64,000 bases of DNA from Ignisphaera sp. (GTDB lineage: Archaea; Thermoproteota; Thermoprotei_A; Sulfolobales; Ignisphaeraceae), in NCBI GenBank assembly GCA_038735125.1, contig JAVYNU010000005.1, positions 1 through 64,000 of the forward strand, written 5' to 3'. A program made the position numbers and the translations under genes. How positions within the stretch are numbered: position 1 is the stretch's first letter; each line of letters starts with the position of its first letter. The notes under the pieces were generated by a model. It saw only the letters and a list, made by a program, of their open reading frames with translations. It made no database searches and was not told where the DNA came from. Positions 17,465 to 26,788 of the stretch are shown here, piece by piece.

Positions 17465-19186
17465 TTATTCCTCTATATAGTAGACATAATTAGTATTCAG
17501 CTTATACACCTCTATATAGGCTCCAGGCCATATGTCAGAGCCGCTAAAAGCTCTTTCTTTTGTCTGATCTTGGTTTATGTATATATACCATGGGTCTAAG
17601 AAGAATGTTGTTCCTGCTGACCAAACCCTATAGCCAATTATATCATATTTTTCAACTATACTGAAATTTGTATCGAATATGTAGATTTTATGGCGACTGC
17701 CAAACTCTGTGTCGGTTGCGAAGGATACGGCAAACATGATTTGGCCTTGTGAATCTATTACCGGATATATTGTTGGGTTTTCATGCCCCTTCTCAAATAT
17801 TGTTTTGACATATATGAATTCTCTTGATGTTGGATCGTTTATTCTCCATAGTATTGTTCCTGCTGAGAAACTTGGTGTGAGTGCGTACCATGTCCCATTA
17901 AATTTGAAGATGGCTATGTCGTAGTGTCCCCATTTGCCACCAGGTGGAGCATTCACCAACTTTACATCTTCGTACAAAGCCTCTAAATCGAGGTTATCGT
18001 TGAACATAACCTTGGCTATTCTATGTAGCTCTCCTTGGTATGTTGCTCCCCAGTTCATTATATAGCCATGGATTTTGCCATCGACTCACTTAAACAACAC
18101 TCCTTGACCTGTGTAAGCAGGGTTTTCATGGATTATGATGAGCTTTACTGGCTCGAATTTTATGAGATCTTTCGATCTGAGTATTAGCAGACCCAGTGGT
18201 TGTCGGTAGAACCCTGCTGTGGCGAAGAACAACATATACCCTTCGGAGTCTTTTAATATGGATCGTGGATCATATTTTCCATTGCTCCAATCGAATATGG
18301 GTCTAAGATCCCTCATACCCGTGCCAGCTAGCTGGTAAACTGCGAGATTCTCTATGACTACTGATGCATTGCTGACCCTCAGCAGAATTCTGGTATCATA
18401 TACCCAGAGCTGAGGTGTTGAAAGCTGTGATAAAAGAATCTAGTCATCATCAGTTTCACGTTTTGCAAATATCTCAACAGCTCCTGTTGTGTAGGCAAAT
18501 AGAAGCTCAAGTCTCTCTGTATTTACTGGAACAGATATCTGATTCAAAGCCCAGCGACCCTCGAGATACACCCTAGTGTTTCTATTGGAATCAATTTTTA
18601 CACTCACATAGTGTTTATCTGAACGAGAAGACCAAAGAGACACTAAAATCTCGTTCTTTATATCAGGTATGGTCAGAACAAGTCTATAGACCTTGTATCT
18701 ATCTATTTTAATTTCATTGTTGTATGCATATACACATGCATTTTCGGTAGTTATCTCCAGCCCTCTATACGTCAACTTATATGTACCATTAGCAATCCAC
18801 CTCTTATCCATAGTCTGCAAATCCTCTTGATAATAGACAACATCATCAAAGTATATAAAAGGCATTACCACGGACAACCTCTCTCCAAGCTCTAAAAATG
18901 GAGGTTGAGGTAGCTGATAAGTGGTAACTGTTTTGAATTCTGTAACGGTTCTGACATCTGTAGTGGTCTTTACTTGGGTGACAGTTTCTATCTCTGCAGC
19001 CATTACAGTAACCGTTGCTAACATTGATGTAGTAACTGTTTTGACATTTGTAACTGTAGTTGTTTCAACTTCTGTCCTAACCTTGATTGTAAACCTGGCA
19101 ATGCTATAACCAATTAAGCTAGAAACCAGCATTACTAAAACTATTACAATGACATAGTGTCTATTAAAGCACGTCGTACCTTTCAT
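17465..19186 (-). pseudogene. Surface glycan-active-like protein with two in-frame stops
   Basis: Three open stretches (19186-18440, about 18439-18086, 18085-17465) are in one and the same frame, separated only by TAG at 18440-18442 and TGA at 18086-18088. Read through, they give about 573 codons: an N-terminal anchor helix (residues 10-30), a Thr/Val repeat linker (TVTNVKTVTTS), a jelly-roll-like region, then a beta-propeller resembling GH43-type folds (FDWSNGKYDPRSIL, KWGHYDIAIFKFNGTWYAL, GHENPTIYPV). Simple point changes (CAG to TAG; GGA, CGA or TGG to TGA) explain both stops. Nonsense decay is most likely; readthrough or recoding cannot be excluded. Confidence 0.75.
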
Positions 19187-19823
19187 CTGTAAAATATGAG
19201 TAGTGCGAGAAACGCTAAAAATTTATTACACTATAAACATACTTTCTCTACAACCTTGCTTAAAAACTTTCTATCCACTTATGGCAGTTTCTGTAAAGAT
19301 ATCATTGAAATGTTAACTTAGGATAGCAGGAAGAGGGTTATAGGTAGAGGATAAACATCGTGTTAGTTCATCTGTAGAGAGTTAAACCCAAGACGCTTTC
19401 AGAGTATCCGTGGTATCAGCACACTAGTACAAAGTGTTACTTGATATTTGTCTGGAGTTTTATAATATCATTTTAGAGGAGTGAAAAAGCAAAGCGTTTA
19501 GCCAACATTCATAGTTTTTCTGCCAACAGCATTTTCTATTATCTCATCTTCCAATGCCACGCTTTCAAATCTTATCATGCAGTCGCTGGAATCTATTTTA
19601 CTGTAAGTATGCTGAGTGGGTTAATTGAACCTAAATATATTATCTCTTCATATATAATCATGGCTTGAAATGTAGTCTAGACTCTCCAGCTGTGATTACT
19701 TTAATAAGATTATTCTCAAGAAGCTCCATGCATTTCCCATGCCTATAGATATCCTTGGCTTGGGGGTGCAAGATAGATATGGAAAAAGTAGGTTGGCAAA
19801 CAAATCTAGGTCGCATGTTATTT
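19187..19823. other. Intergenic region with solo repeat, no gene seen
   Basis: About 640 bp between the interrupted surface-protein gene and the esterase gene. Apart from the CRISPR-like copy at 19267-19291 I see no coding signal, RNA gene or inverted repeat. An open frame at 19739-20053 on the plus strand is a shadow of the esterase gene. Confidence 0.6.
19267..19291 (-). repeat. Degenerate solo CRISPR-like repeat
   Basis: On the minus strand, 21 of 25 positions match the array repeat (differences at repeat positions 7, 15, 17 and 18). The GAAACT head and TAGAAAG tail are kept. It lies about 80 bp upstream of the surface-protein start, in the same direction as that gene. Confidence 0.75.
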
Positions 19824-20600
19824 CTATTGTGAGAACATTTCTCTTAAATACGCTATTACAACTAAGTCCACAAATCTTCCATGCCTCTCATCAAGCTTGT
19901 GTCCTACACCATTTATTCTTATTGAGATTACGGGTACTCCGTAGTCCTTTAATTTCTTTGCGTATGTTTCTCCCTGGTCTCTTAGAGCATCTTTTTCAGC
20001 TGTTATTATTAGGGCTGGTGGTAGATCCTTTAGATTTGATAGTATTGGTGTGAATAGTGGGTTGAATGCTTCTTTCAAGTCTCCTAGATACTTTGTTGTG
20101 AAGTCTATTATCGAGTCCATGTCTAGCGGGTTCCCCTTCTCGCCGTAGATTCTTGCTGATTCTGAGTATGGGTCGAAGCCTATTACGGGTACTATTAGTG
20201 CTTGGCATTTGAGTTTAATTCCATTGTCTCTTGCTAGAATGCTTGTAATTGCTGCTAGATTGCCTCCTGCGCTAACACCCATTACACATATACTGTTCTT
20301 GTCTCCTCCAAGCTCATCAGCATGTTCATAAACCCACTTCAGAGCATCGAAAGAGTCTATAACAGCAGCTGGAAACCTATGCTTAGGCGCAAGCCTATAG
20401 CCAACAGAAACCATAGTACATCCACAACTCTCAGCAATAAACCTACACTTAGAATCAGAATCTTCTATACTACCAGCTATGAAACCACCTCCATGATAGT
20501 AAACCACAACGCCCTTTACCTTTTTGTCAACAGGTTTATATATCCTGATAGGGATCCGAGCCTCTCTCCCATCTATAACAACATCCTTTACCTCAAGCAT
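19824..20600 (-). CDS. HSL-type alpha/beta hydrolase (esterase)
   Basis: A 258-residue carboxylesterase of the hormone-sensitive lipase group. The oxyanion-hole motif HGGGF and the nucleophile elbow GVSAGG are present, then the Asp region (ITAEKDALRDQGE) and the His (GVGHKL) complete the triad. It is shorter than the usual 300 because the N-terminal cap helices are absent. A GGTGG ribosome site precedes the ATG. Bases shift from G/T-rich (5') to A/C-rich (3') on the coding strand. Confidence 0.9.
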   Translation of the reverse strand: MLEVKDVVIDGREARIPIRIYKPVDKKVKGVVVYYHGGGFIAGSIEDSDSKCRFIAESCGCTMVSVGYRLAPKHRFPAAVIDSFDALKWVYEHADELGGDKNSICVMGVSAGGNLAAITSILARDNGIKLKCQALIVPVIGFDPYSESARIYGEKGNPLDMDSIIDFTTKYLGDLKEAFNPLFTPILSNLKDLPPALIITAEKDALRDQGETYAKKLKDYGVPVISIRINGVGHKLDERHGRFVDLVVIAYLREMFSQ

Positions 20601-20661
20601 AAAACCACCACAACATTTTCCAATTTCCTAGCATACCACAATTTAAAAACCTTATTGTATG

Positions 20662-21636
20662 CTAGCCTACACTCATCAAATCCCTTAATCCCACACTTGC
20701 TTCAACTTCTACTAACTGTGTTTCATAGTTCTTTACCAGGTGATCCACCTCACTTCTCGTGGGCATGCTTTGAGCACCCATGCGAGTTATCTTCAAGGCT
20801 GCAACGGCATTGGCAAATCTAACTGCATCAGTAATTTCTCTATTCTCTAGAAGTGCAACTGCAAGACCAGCGACAAAGGCGTCGCCTGCACCAGTTGTAT
20901 CTACTACTGGCACCTTGAATGCCTTAGCAATTGTTTTTGTGTTGCGTGTAGCTATTGCTGCTCCTCGCGAGCCTAGAGTCGTTATAACTACTTCTACACC
21001 CCACTCCAACAGCTTCTCGCTTGCTCTGAAAACATCTTCAATGCTTTCTATCTTTACACCTGTTAGCTGTTGTAGCTCTACCCTGTTTGGAACGGCTATA
21101 TCAACAAATCTAAACATGTCTCTATCTAGGCTTCTCGCTGGCGCTGGATTCAAAATTGTTAATATTCCAAATTCCTTGGCTATTTCTAGACTCCTATAAA
21201 CAGTTTCTATAGGTATTTCAAGCTGTGTTAAAAGTATCTTTGCCTTCCCCCTCAAGCTCTTTAAAGAATCTTCGACAAGCTGTGGGGTTACTGCATTATC
21301 TGCACCTGGCGAGACTATAATCATATTCTCTCTAGTCTCTTCATTCAGTATTATGAATGCTACACCACTGCTGCAACTAGCTTTATAGACATAGTCTATT
21401 CTAACACCATTTCTAGCAAGATTATCTATGAGCATGGATCCTATATAGTCATCGCCCACAGCACCAATCATATACGTTTCAACACCTAGGCGAGCACATC
21501 CAACAGCTTGGTTTGCCCCCTTGCCACCTGGATAGATGGCATAGTCACTTCCAATAACTGTTTCATCAGGCTGTGGAAACCTCTTTACCTTAACATAAAA
21601 GTCTGCGTGTATACTGCCAACAACAGCTATAGACAT
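20662..21636 (-). CDS. rbsK: Ribokinase-like PfkB sugar kinase
   Basis: A 324-residue PfkB kinase. The N-terminal YPGGKGANQAVGCARLG motif is the ribokinase signature, and DTTGAGDAFVAGLAVAL holds the catalytic Asp. The likely reaction is ribose to ribose 5-phosphate; other sugars are possible, since archaeal PfkB kinases vary. A large perfect inverted repeat brackets its promoter. RpiB is encoded 2.4 kb away, consistent with ribose use. Confidence 0.88.
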   Translation of the reverse strand: MSIAVVGSIHADFYVKVKRFPQPDETVIGSDYAIYPGGKGANQAVGCARLGVETYMIGAVGDDYIGSMLIDNLARNGVRIDYVYKASCSSGVAFIILNEETRENMIIVSPGADNAVTPQLVEDSLKSLRGKAKILLTQLEIPIETVYRSLEIAKEFGILTILNPAPARSLDRDMFRFVDIAVPNRVELQQLTGVKIESIEDVFRASEKLLEWGVEVVITTLGSRGAAIATRNTKTIAKAFKVPVVDTTGAGDAFVAGLAVALLENREITDAVRFANAVAALKITRMGAQSMPTRSEVDHLVKNYETQLVEVEASVGLRDLMSVG

Positions 21637-21641
21637 TTAAT

Positions 21642-21707
21642 ATTCGCCAAATTACATATAACTTAATGTCAAATATAATAAATTTTTAACCCAGTAATTT
21701 GGCGAAT
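21642..21707. promoter_or_regulatory. 14-bp inverted repeat bracketing rbsK promoter
   Basis: ATTCGCCAAATTAC at 21642-21655 and its exact reverse complement at 21694-21707 flank an A/T-rich 38-bp stretch that must hold the rbsK promoter. The half-site centres are 52 bp apart, close to five helical turns. Proteins bound at both sites would face the same side, fitting a looping repressor or two operator copies. The proximal copy starts 6 bp upstream of the rbsK ATG. Function is inferred. Confidence 0.8.
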
Positions 21708-21731
21708 GAGTTAAAAAGCACATTGACATAC

Positions 21732-22322
21732 CTATTCAATGTATATTCTACAGCCACTCTCATCGCAAAGCTCTTTCAAGTTTTTCCCATCTAAAATCAT
21801 AGACCTTAATCTATTTACAACCTCCTTCCAATTACCACTACCCAAATCTATGTATATACCCTCCTCCACTTCTTCACTACTCTCATCAGATGCCTTCTTC
21901 CTCCTTTCATTAACATTATACACGAAATCCTCAATAGACCTCAAATCTGGAAAGTAAACTTCTCTCTCTATATAAACTGGAGACCCATTCTCAACAACAA
22001 CCACGACAAGCTGAGGAGTTTCAAAAACAAGGTAGAAAACAAAGGTGTCAGCAGCATCTTGAGAACCACAATTAAAGAAAAAGTTTGTACATTGAACAAC
22101 AACAGCCTCTCCAAAACTACCCTTACTGCTCTCGAGAAATCTAGACCAAAGCTTATCAAAGCCCTTGCATCCAGGACAAGACCTGTTTCTAAAATAGATC
22201 ACATAAACCCCATCCGCTGTCGGAACAAATGGCCCATCAACAACAATTTTCTCTAAACCCCCATCCCTATAGACGTAAATGCCATCGGACTCTGGTATAG
22301 AGACCACAGACCAATCCCTCAC
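21732..22322 (-). CDS. Thioredoxin-fold protein with CPGC motif
   Basis: A 196-residue protein with a thioredoxin-like beta-alpha start (GVYVIYFRNRSCPGCKGFDKLW, CxxC near residues 49-52), further Cys residues at CTNFFFNC, and an acidic linker (ASDESSEEVEEG) before a short C-terminal helix with two more cysteines. It may be a redox or disulfide exchange protein. The partner is unknown; a solitary gene between rbsK and the phosphatase. Confidence 0.7.
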   Translation of the reverse strand: MRDWSVVSIPESDGIYVYRDGGLEKIVVDGPFVPTADGVYVIYFRNRSCPGCKGFDKLWSRFLESSKGSFGEAVVVQCTNFFFNCGSQDAADTFVFYLVFETPQLVVVVVENGSPVYIEREVYFPDLRSIEDFVYNVNERRKKASDESSEEVEEGIYIDLGSGNWKEVVNRLRSMILDGKNLKELCDESGCRIYIE

Positions 22323-22460
22323 GTGTTATAATTTTCGAAGTTTATAGCATTTAATACATATTTTAAGTTTTAGGCAGGTATGTTAAACCATATAGTATCA
22401 CATCATATCTTTGACAAATTTAGGAAAAGAGTTACGTTCAGCACATTTGTTGCCATAGTT

Positions 22461-22468
22461 TTTAAATA
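22461..22468 (+). promoter_or_regulatory. TATA box for IMPase-type gene
   Basis: TTTAAATA on the plus strand in an A/T-rich gap. A start site about 25 nt downstream (near 22490) gives a short leader to the TTG start at 22514. Confidence 0.5.
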
Positions 22469-22513
22469 CTGTATACTGTATAGACTGATTCAGTAGTAAC
22501 ATGCGTTAGGGTC

Positions 22514-23335
22514 TTGACATTGTCTTTAGATAGTATATTAATTAACTGTGTAGATAGTGTTAGAAAATATCTTGAATCATCTTCAGTATCATTCGACGTT
22601 ATTGGTTATAATCCATTTGGGGATGTCTCGAAAAGATTTGATGTAGAGGCAGAGAATATTTTGAGGAAATGTATTGTGGATTCTCTTAAGGATGTGGTTT
22701 TTATTGGTGAGGAAGAGGGGCTAAATGTTTATGGCAATCCAAAGTGGATAGTCATTGCCGATCCTGTTGATGGTAGCACAAACTTTTCATTTGAAATTCC
22801 ATGGGCTTCGATATCTGTTGCCATAGCACCCTATAGAAAAGGTGCCACTATTAGAGATGTGACTACAGCTATTGTTGCAGAGATTTTTAGGAATAGAACA
22901 TATGTCTACAATAATGGGTTTGTCAAGATATATGGTGCTTCAGAAAGAAAGAAGACTCCAGCCCCAATTGTTCTAGGTTATTTCGAGCTTCTAGAAGCTT
23001 ACACACCATTATTGAAGTATCTGAGTTTAAGCCCTAGGAGACCAACTGTTAGATCTCTTGGTAGTGCAGCCCTAGACATTGTTTATGTTGGGCTTGGAAA
23101 TGCCGAGGTATTCATAGATGCTAGGGCAAAGCTTAGAAATGTTGATGTGGCTGCCGCAGTAAGGATAGCAACAGCTCTTGGTGCAAAAGCAGTTGAATGC
23201 TCAAATGGTTTGAGAGACGCTCTAAACATTCCTATAGATATTCTTGAAAGAGTACAGTGTATTGCTGCGGCATATGACAATGATGTTTTGAATATCCTTG
23301 GCAAAGTTTTGTCGAGTCAAAAAGCTATGCAATGA
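22514..23335 (+). CDS. Inositol monophosphatase / archaeal FBPase family protein
   Basis: A 273-residue phosphatase of the IMPase superfamily. Metal-site motifs are GEEEG (near residue 75) and DPVDGSTNFSF (near 90), and the third metal region is near residue 200. Archaeal members often act on both inositol phosphate and fructose 1,6-bisphosphate. The only nearby in-frame ATG runs into a stop, so TTG at 22514 is the likely start. The 3' end overlaps the convergent gene by 11 bp. Confidence 0.88.
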   Translation: MTLSLDSILINCVDSVRKYLESSSVSFDVIGYNPFGDVSKRFDVEAENILRKCIVDSLKDVVFIGEEEGLNVYGNPKWIVIADPVDGSTNFSFEIPWASISVAIAPYRKGATIRDVTTAIVAEIFRNRTYVYNNGFVKIYGASERKKTPAPIVLGYFELLEAYTPLLKYLSLSPRRPTVRSLGSAALDIVYVGLGNAEVFIDARAKLRNVDVAAAVRIATALGAKAVECSNGLRDALNIPIDILERVQCIAAAYDNDVLNILGKVLSSQKAMQ

Positions 23336-24005
23336 CACTGTTTACACGCTCTGAAAAAGTCTTTAAAATCCTTGCCAAAGCTTTTCCCCTCAAAATTTTT
23401 TTACCCACGATAAACCCACTATCGCTATAATCCTTCGAGTAGTAGGCTAGTACATAGACCGGTTGTCCGTCAACCTCCGTTGACGTTGCAACATCATCTT
23501 TTATGAGACACAAGCTCTCCAAAACCCTTTTTGCGGATTTACGTGCTATTCTAAGCGATGTTTGTCTTATCCTCTCAGCCGGTATAACATATTTTCTAGT
23601 TCTTAAGAATACCCTATAGGGGATTTCGACATTTGTAAATTCTGATATTCTGTCTATGAATTGCTCAAGCCTTAAATAATTCTCGTTTGAGATTTCGTGG
23701 GCAATTGTTTGAAGATTTTGAATAGCCTTTAAAGTACTACATTCCTTCACAGAGGCTTTTCTAGCCTCTACAGGCATTTCATCAACTAGCTTATCTCTTC
23801 TCGAAATCTTGTTCATAAGGAAAAGAACTGTATAAGGACTTTCACAAACATCGCTAAATATGCAATCGAGGAGGTATAGATCTCTTGGCTTACAACTAGG
23901 GAAACCTGCCAAGATCATTGGCATCCACAGAAAATTGTATACATTACTTGGAAACCTCTTCAAAACATCTCTGTCCACATATAGGAACTTATACACAATA
24001 ATCAC
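23325..24005 (-). CDS. Unknown protein after rpiB
   Basis: A 226-residue protein with no domain I recognise. It is mostly helical with many charged residues and several cysteines in the first third (PSCKPRDLYLLDCIFSDVCES), and a basic middle (RIRQTSLRIARKSAKRV). It follows rpiB by 1 bp and is probably the last gene of that operon. Convergent overlap with the phosphatase gene is 11 bp. Confidence 0.7.
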   Translation of the reverse strand: MIIVYKFLYVDRDVLKRFPSNVYNFLWMPMILAGFPSCKPRDLYLLDCIFSDVCESPYTVLFLMNKISRRDKLVDEMPVEARKASVKECSTLKAIQNLQTIAHEISNENYLRLEQFIDRISEFTNVEIPYRVFLRTRKYVIPAERIRQTSLRIARKSAKRVLESLCLIKDDVATSTEVDGQPVYVLAYYSKDYSDSGFIVGKKILRGKALARILKTFSERVNSVIA

Positions 24006-24006
24006 C

Positions 24007-24471
24007 TCACAATTTTCCCTCAGAATCGAGTTTCATCAGCAACTCTATGTTTTTAGCCTCGGATTCATCTATATTGGCTGTGTTTATCCATGCATCCAAA
24101 ATCTCTTTTGCAACATATTCAGTTATTAGTCTACCGCTCATAGCCAATACATTTGCATTGTTCCACAGCCTGGCACCCCTAGCTGTTTCAGCATCATTGC
24201 ATAGAGCAGCCCTAACACCCCTAACCTTATTAGCTGCTATAGAGACACCCGTACCTGTATAGCATATAACAACACCCCAGTCAACCTCACCACTAGCAAC
24301 AAGTTTTCCAACCTCATATCCGACTAGTGGCCAAGGCTCTGGCTTACCAGATTTTGCGGCTCCAATAAGCACTACCTCGAACCCCCTATCCTTTAGATAC
24401 CTAACAACAGCACCTACTACTGGGTAATTGTCATCAGAGCCCACAGCAACTTTCTTGCCAGGGAATCGCAA
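24007..24471 (-). CDS. rpiB: RpiB/LacAB-family sugar-phosphate isomerase
   Basis: A 154-residue protein matching RpiB: VAVGSDDNYP at the N-terminus, the anion-binding CYTGTGVSIAANKVRGVRAALCND with the catalytic Cys, and a His-lacking but otherwise normal C-terminal helix. It interconverts ribose 5-phosphate and ribulose 5-phosphate (or a related sugar phosphate). It is coupled by 1 bp to the downstream unknown gene and lies 60 bp after the DUF362 gene. Confidence 0.88.
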   Translation of the reverse strand: MRFPGKKVAVGSDDNYPVVGAVVRYLKDRGFEVVLIGAAKSGKPEPWPLVGYEVGKLVASGEVDWGVVICYTGTGVSIAANKVRGVRAALCNDAETARGARLWNNANVLAMSGRLITEYVAKEILDAWINTANIDESEAKNIELLMKLDSEGKL

Positions 24472-24530
24472 GCTAACTCACCTTAGTTCACACATATACC
24501 TGCAGAGCTTAAAATGCTATGCCCTTTCAT

Positions 24531-25436
24531 TCACATAAATCCTAATCTTCTAGCTTGTTCTTTCCACGATAGCTGCATATCATATGCATAATGTGGTCTA
24601 AATCTTGTCTTGATCTCCTCCAAATTGTCGCCAACAATTCTTATCTTGCTAACATCAATTTCTCCGTATCCCCACCTCCACAAGAAGTATAGATAGCCGA
24701 TATCAGCTGGGTTAAAGCCCATAGCATAACTTACCACGGCATCGAGGTTGACAGGGTTTGTAGAGGCAAACACCACACCCCATCTTTTTTGAGTTCCAGA
24801 AATGGGGCCATTCCCCTCCATAGCCTCAACACCATCTACAAGACCAAGATCTGGTATCATATATGTTGCTAGCTTAGCAATGTTATAGTTTATTGAGAGA
24901 TAGCCTCTATGCATCTCGTGTTTCCACCCCCTCTTGATCGAACCCATAACAACATTCTTAATTGATAATGTTACAATTACTGTGTCATGGGTCTTTGCTC
25001 TACATGGTGATATTCTCACAAAGTTCTTATCCAATAAAAGCTTCGATACATAGACCTCAAACTCCTTTCCATTCTCATCAATCAAAACAAATCTCTGCTG
25101 ATCAAAATCATCAAGGTCTACAAACTCTATTTTTCCATACAGATCTTTTATTCTATAGTAACCAAAATTCTTTAAAGCATCTTTTAACGAGCCCATTGCA
25201 GGCGATTCTCCAATTAATATCTCTGAAGGTTCAAATCTAGATAATATGAATTGTAGTATTGCTTCAATGGTTTCTATAGGTGTTGCTGCAAGATATGTTC
25301 TTGTTGAGACAAAATTGGGTTTTATCAAAAACTTCTTTCTATTGCCAACAGCTTCTCTTATCTCCTTCTCTATCAGCTCTAATGCACTTAAAGAACCTTT
25401 GTAATGGTCGAATGTTCGAACTATTGAAACAGACAT
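24531..25436 (-). CDS. DUF362 domain protein
   Basis: A 301-residue protein of the DUF362 family: FLIKPNFVSTR near residue 35, GESPAMGSLKDAL, PCRAKTHDTVIVTLSIKNVVMGSI, and VDGVEAMEGNGPISGTQKRWGVV. The family is often fused to ferredoxin domains, but this copy has no Fe-S cluster motif. Biochemical role unknown. It starts (ATG 25436) right after the larC stop, with a GGTGAGGG ribosome site inside larC. Confidence 0.85.
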   Translation of the reverse strand: MSVSIVRTFDHYKGSLSALELIEKEIREAVGNRKKFLIKPNFVSTRTYLAATPIETIEAILQFILSRFEPSEILIGESPAMGSLKDALKNFGYYRIKDLYGKIEFVDLDDFDQQRFVLIDENGKEFEVYVSKLLLDKNFVRISPCRAKTHDTVIVTLSIKNVVMGSIKRGWKHEMHRGYLSINYNIAKLATYMIPDLGLVDGVEAMEGNGPISGTQKRWGVVFASTNPVNLDAVVSYAMGFNPADIGYLYFLWRWGYGEIDVSKIRIVGDNLEEIKTRFRPHYAYDMQLSWKEQARRLGFM

Positions 25437-26705
25437 TTAACCCTCACCTCTGCTATTCTCTTTAAATGTTTTAATAGCGGCATCTACAACGTTTCTATAT
25501 GTGGTGTTGGACTCTCTTGCAATTCTTTTAACTGACTCATACTCAGGTTTAATGTTGATAATTTTCCCCTTATAATCCCTGCTAACCTTCACCTCCACCT
25601 GACGCAATTGACCATTAATCTCTATGTCAACTTTTCTAACCTCTCGATAAGGAACCTTGAATCTATCAACAAAAGATACCCTGACTCCAAGGGTTCCAAG
25701 CTCTCTAATTAGAGTTTCAACAATAATTGGATACGTTGAAACATCAGCCAAAACCCTTATGCTATGGCCTGGCCTATTCTTCTTCATGTATATGGGTATC
25801 ACAGAAACATCCTTGGCACCAACCTCAAACAGCTTCTCCATGGTGTAGCCAACAACCTCCCCAGAGACATCATCTACATCTGTTTCAATAACAGCTATCC
25901 TCTCACGCTCAAACCATTCAAGCTCATCCACATTGTCAGTATCTTCGCCAACCATAACCCTAACAATGTTTGGGTGTTTTTCAAAATCCTTCTTACCAGC
26001 TCCATAACCAACGCCAAGTATTTTTAGCACAGGTAGAGAGTCTATGAAGCTGTTAGCTAAATTACAGACAATGGCTACTCCAGTAGGTGTTGCCAGCTCA
26101 CCTTCTGCAAAACCACTAAAGAACTTAGCACCTTTACTACGTAAAATCTCTAGCGTAGCAGGTGGTGGTATGGGGTATAACCCATGCTCTGTTTCTACAT
26201 AGCCTTTTCCAACAGCTATCGGAAGAGAATAGATTTTTGCATCAAATAGATTCAGAGCCTCTAATGCTCTTGCAACCCCCACAACATCTACAATGGTGTC
26301 GGCTGAGCCAAGTTCATGAAAATGAACAGAGTCGAAGCTTGTTCCGTGAACCTTCATCTCAGCATCTATAATAGTCTTTATAACATCTACAGCAAATCTC
26401 TTAGCTCTTTCTCCAAGGCCTATCTCGGTAGCAACGTTCTCTACATATCTAAGCATCTCAGCCCCTCTTCTCTCGCTATGATCTTCATCAATTTTTACAT
26501 CAACACTCTTAGCCTTTACACCACCTTTGACAACATCTTTCACAGATATCTCAAGATCCTTAACACCATCAACATTTTTAATAATAGCTCTTCTCAATTC
26601 CTCCAAAAATTTTGTATCAACACCTAAGTCAATCAGCGATGCAAGTATCATATCCCCAGAGATGCCAGAAATAGACGGGTCTATAACAACAACTTTGCTA
26701 ACCAT
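25437..26705 (-). CDS. larC: LarC-like nickel-pincer cofactor protein (DUF111)
   Basis: About 422 residues of the LarC family: DPSISGISGDMILASLIDLG at the N-terminus, HFHELGSADTIVDVVG, LPIAVGKGYVETEHGLYPIPPPAT, and a C-terminal ferredoxin-like part with ETDVDDVSGEVVGYTMEKL. LarC inserts nickel into the pincer nucleotide cofactor of lactate racemase. ATG 26705 is chosen over the longer frame at 26711 because GGAGG lies 7 nt before it. larB is 83 bp upstream; neither larA nor larE is in the window. Confidence 0.9.
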   Translation of the reverse strand: MVSKVVVIDPSISGISGDMILASLIDLGVDTKFLEELRRAIIKNVDGVKDLEISVKDVVKGGVKAKSVDVKIDEDHSERRGAEMLRYVENVATEIGLGERAKRFAVDVIKTIIDAEMKVHGTSFDSVHFHELGSADTIVDVVGVARALEALNLFDAKIYSLPIAVGKGYVETEHGLYPIPPPATLEILRSKGAKFFSGFAEGELATPTGVAIVCNLANSFIDSLPVLKILGVGYGAGKKDFEKHPNIVRVMVGEDTDNVDELEWFERERIAVIETDVDDVSGEVVGYTMEKLFEVGAKDVSVIPIYMKKNRPGHSIRVLADVSTYPIIVETLIRELGTLGVRVSFVDRFKVPYREVRKVDIEINGQLRQVEVKVSRDYKGKIINIKPEYESVKRIARESNTTYRNVVDAAIKTFKENSRGEG

Positions 26706-26788
26706 TACCAATCCTCCGAATGTAAATTGATGTTAGGAATACTGCAATAAAAATATTTCTAGCGTGACATAAATGAAATTAACTATAT

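Noticed and set aside
24531..25436. Calling the DUF362 gene a lactate racemase (LarA) because it follows larC
   Set aside because: LarA belongs to DUF2088 and is longer; motifs here are those of DUF362.
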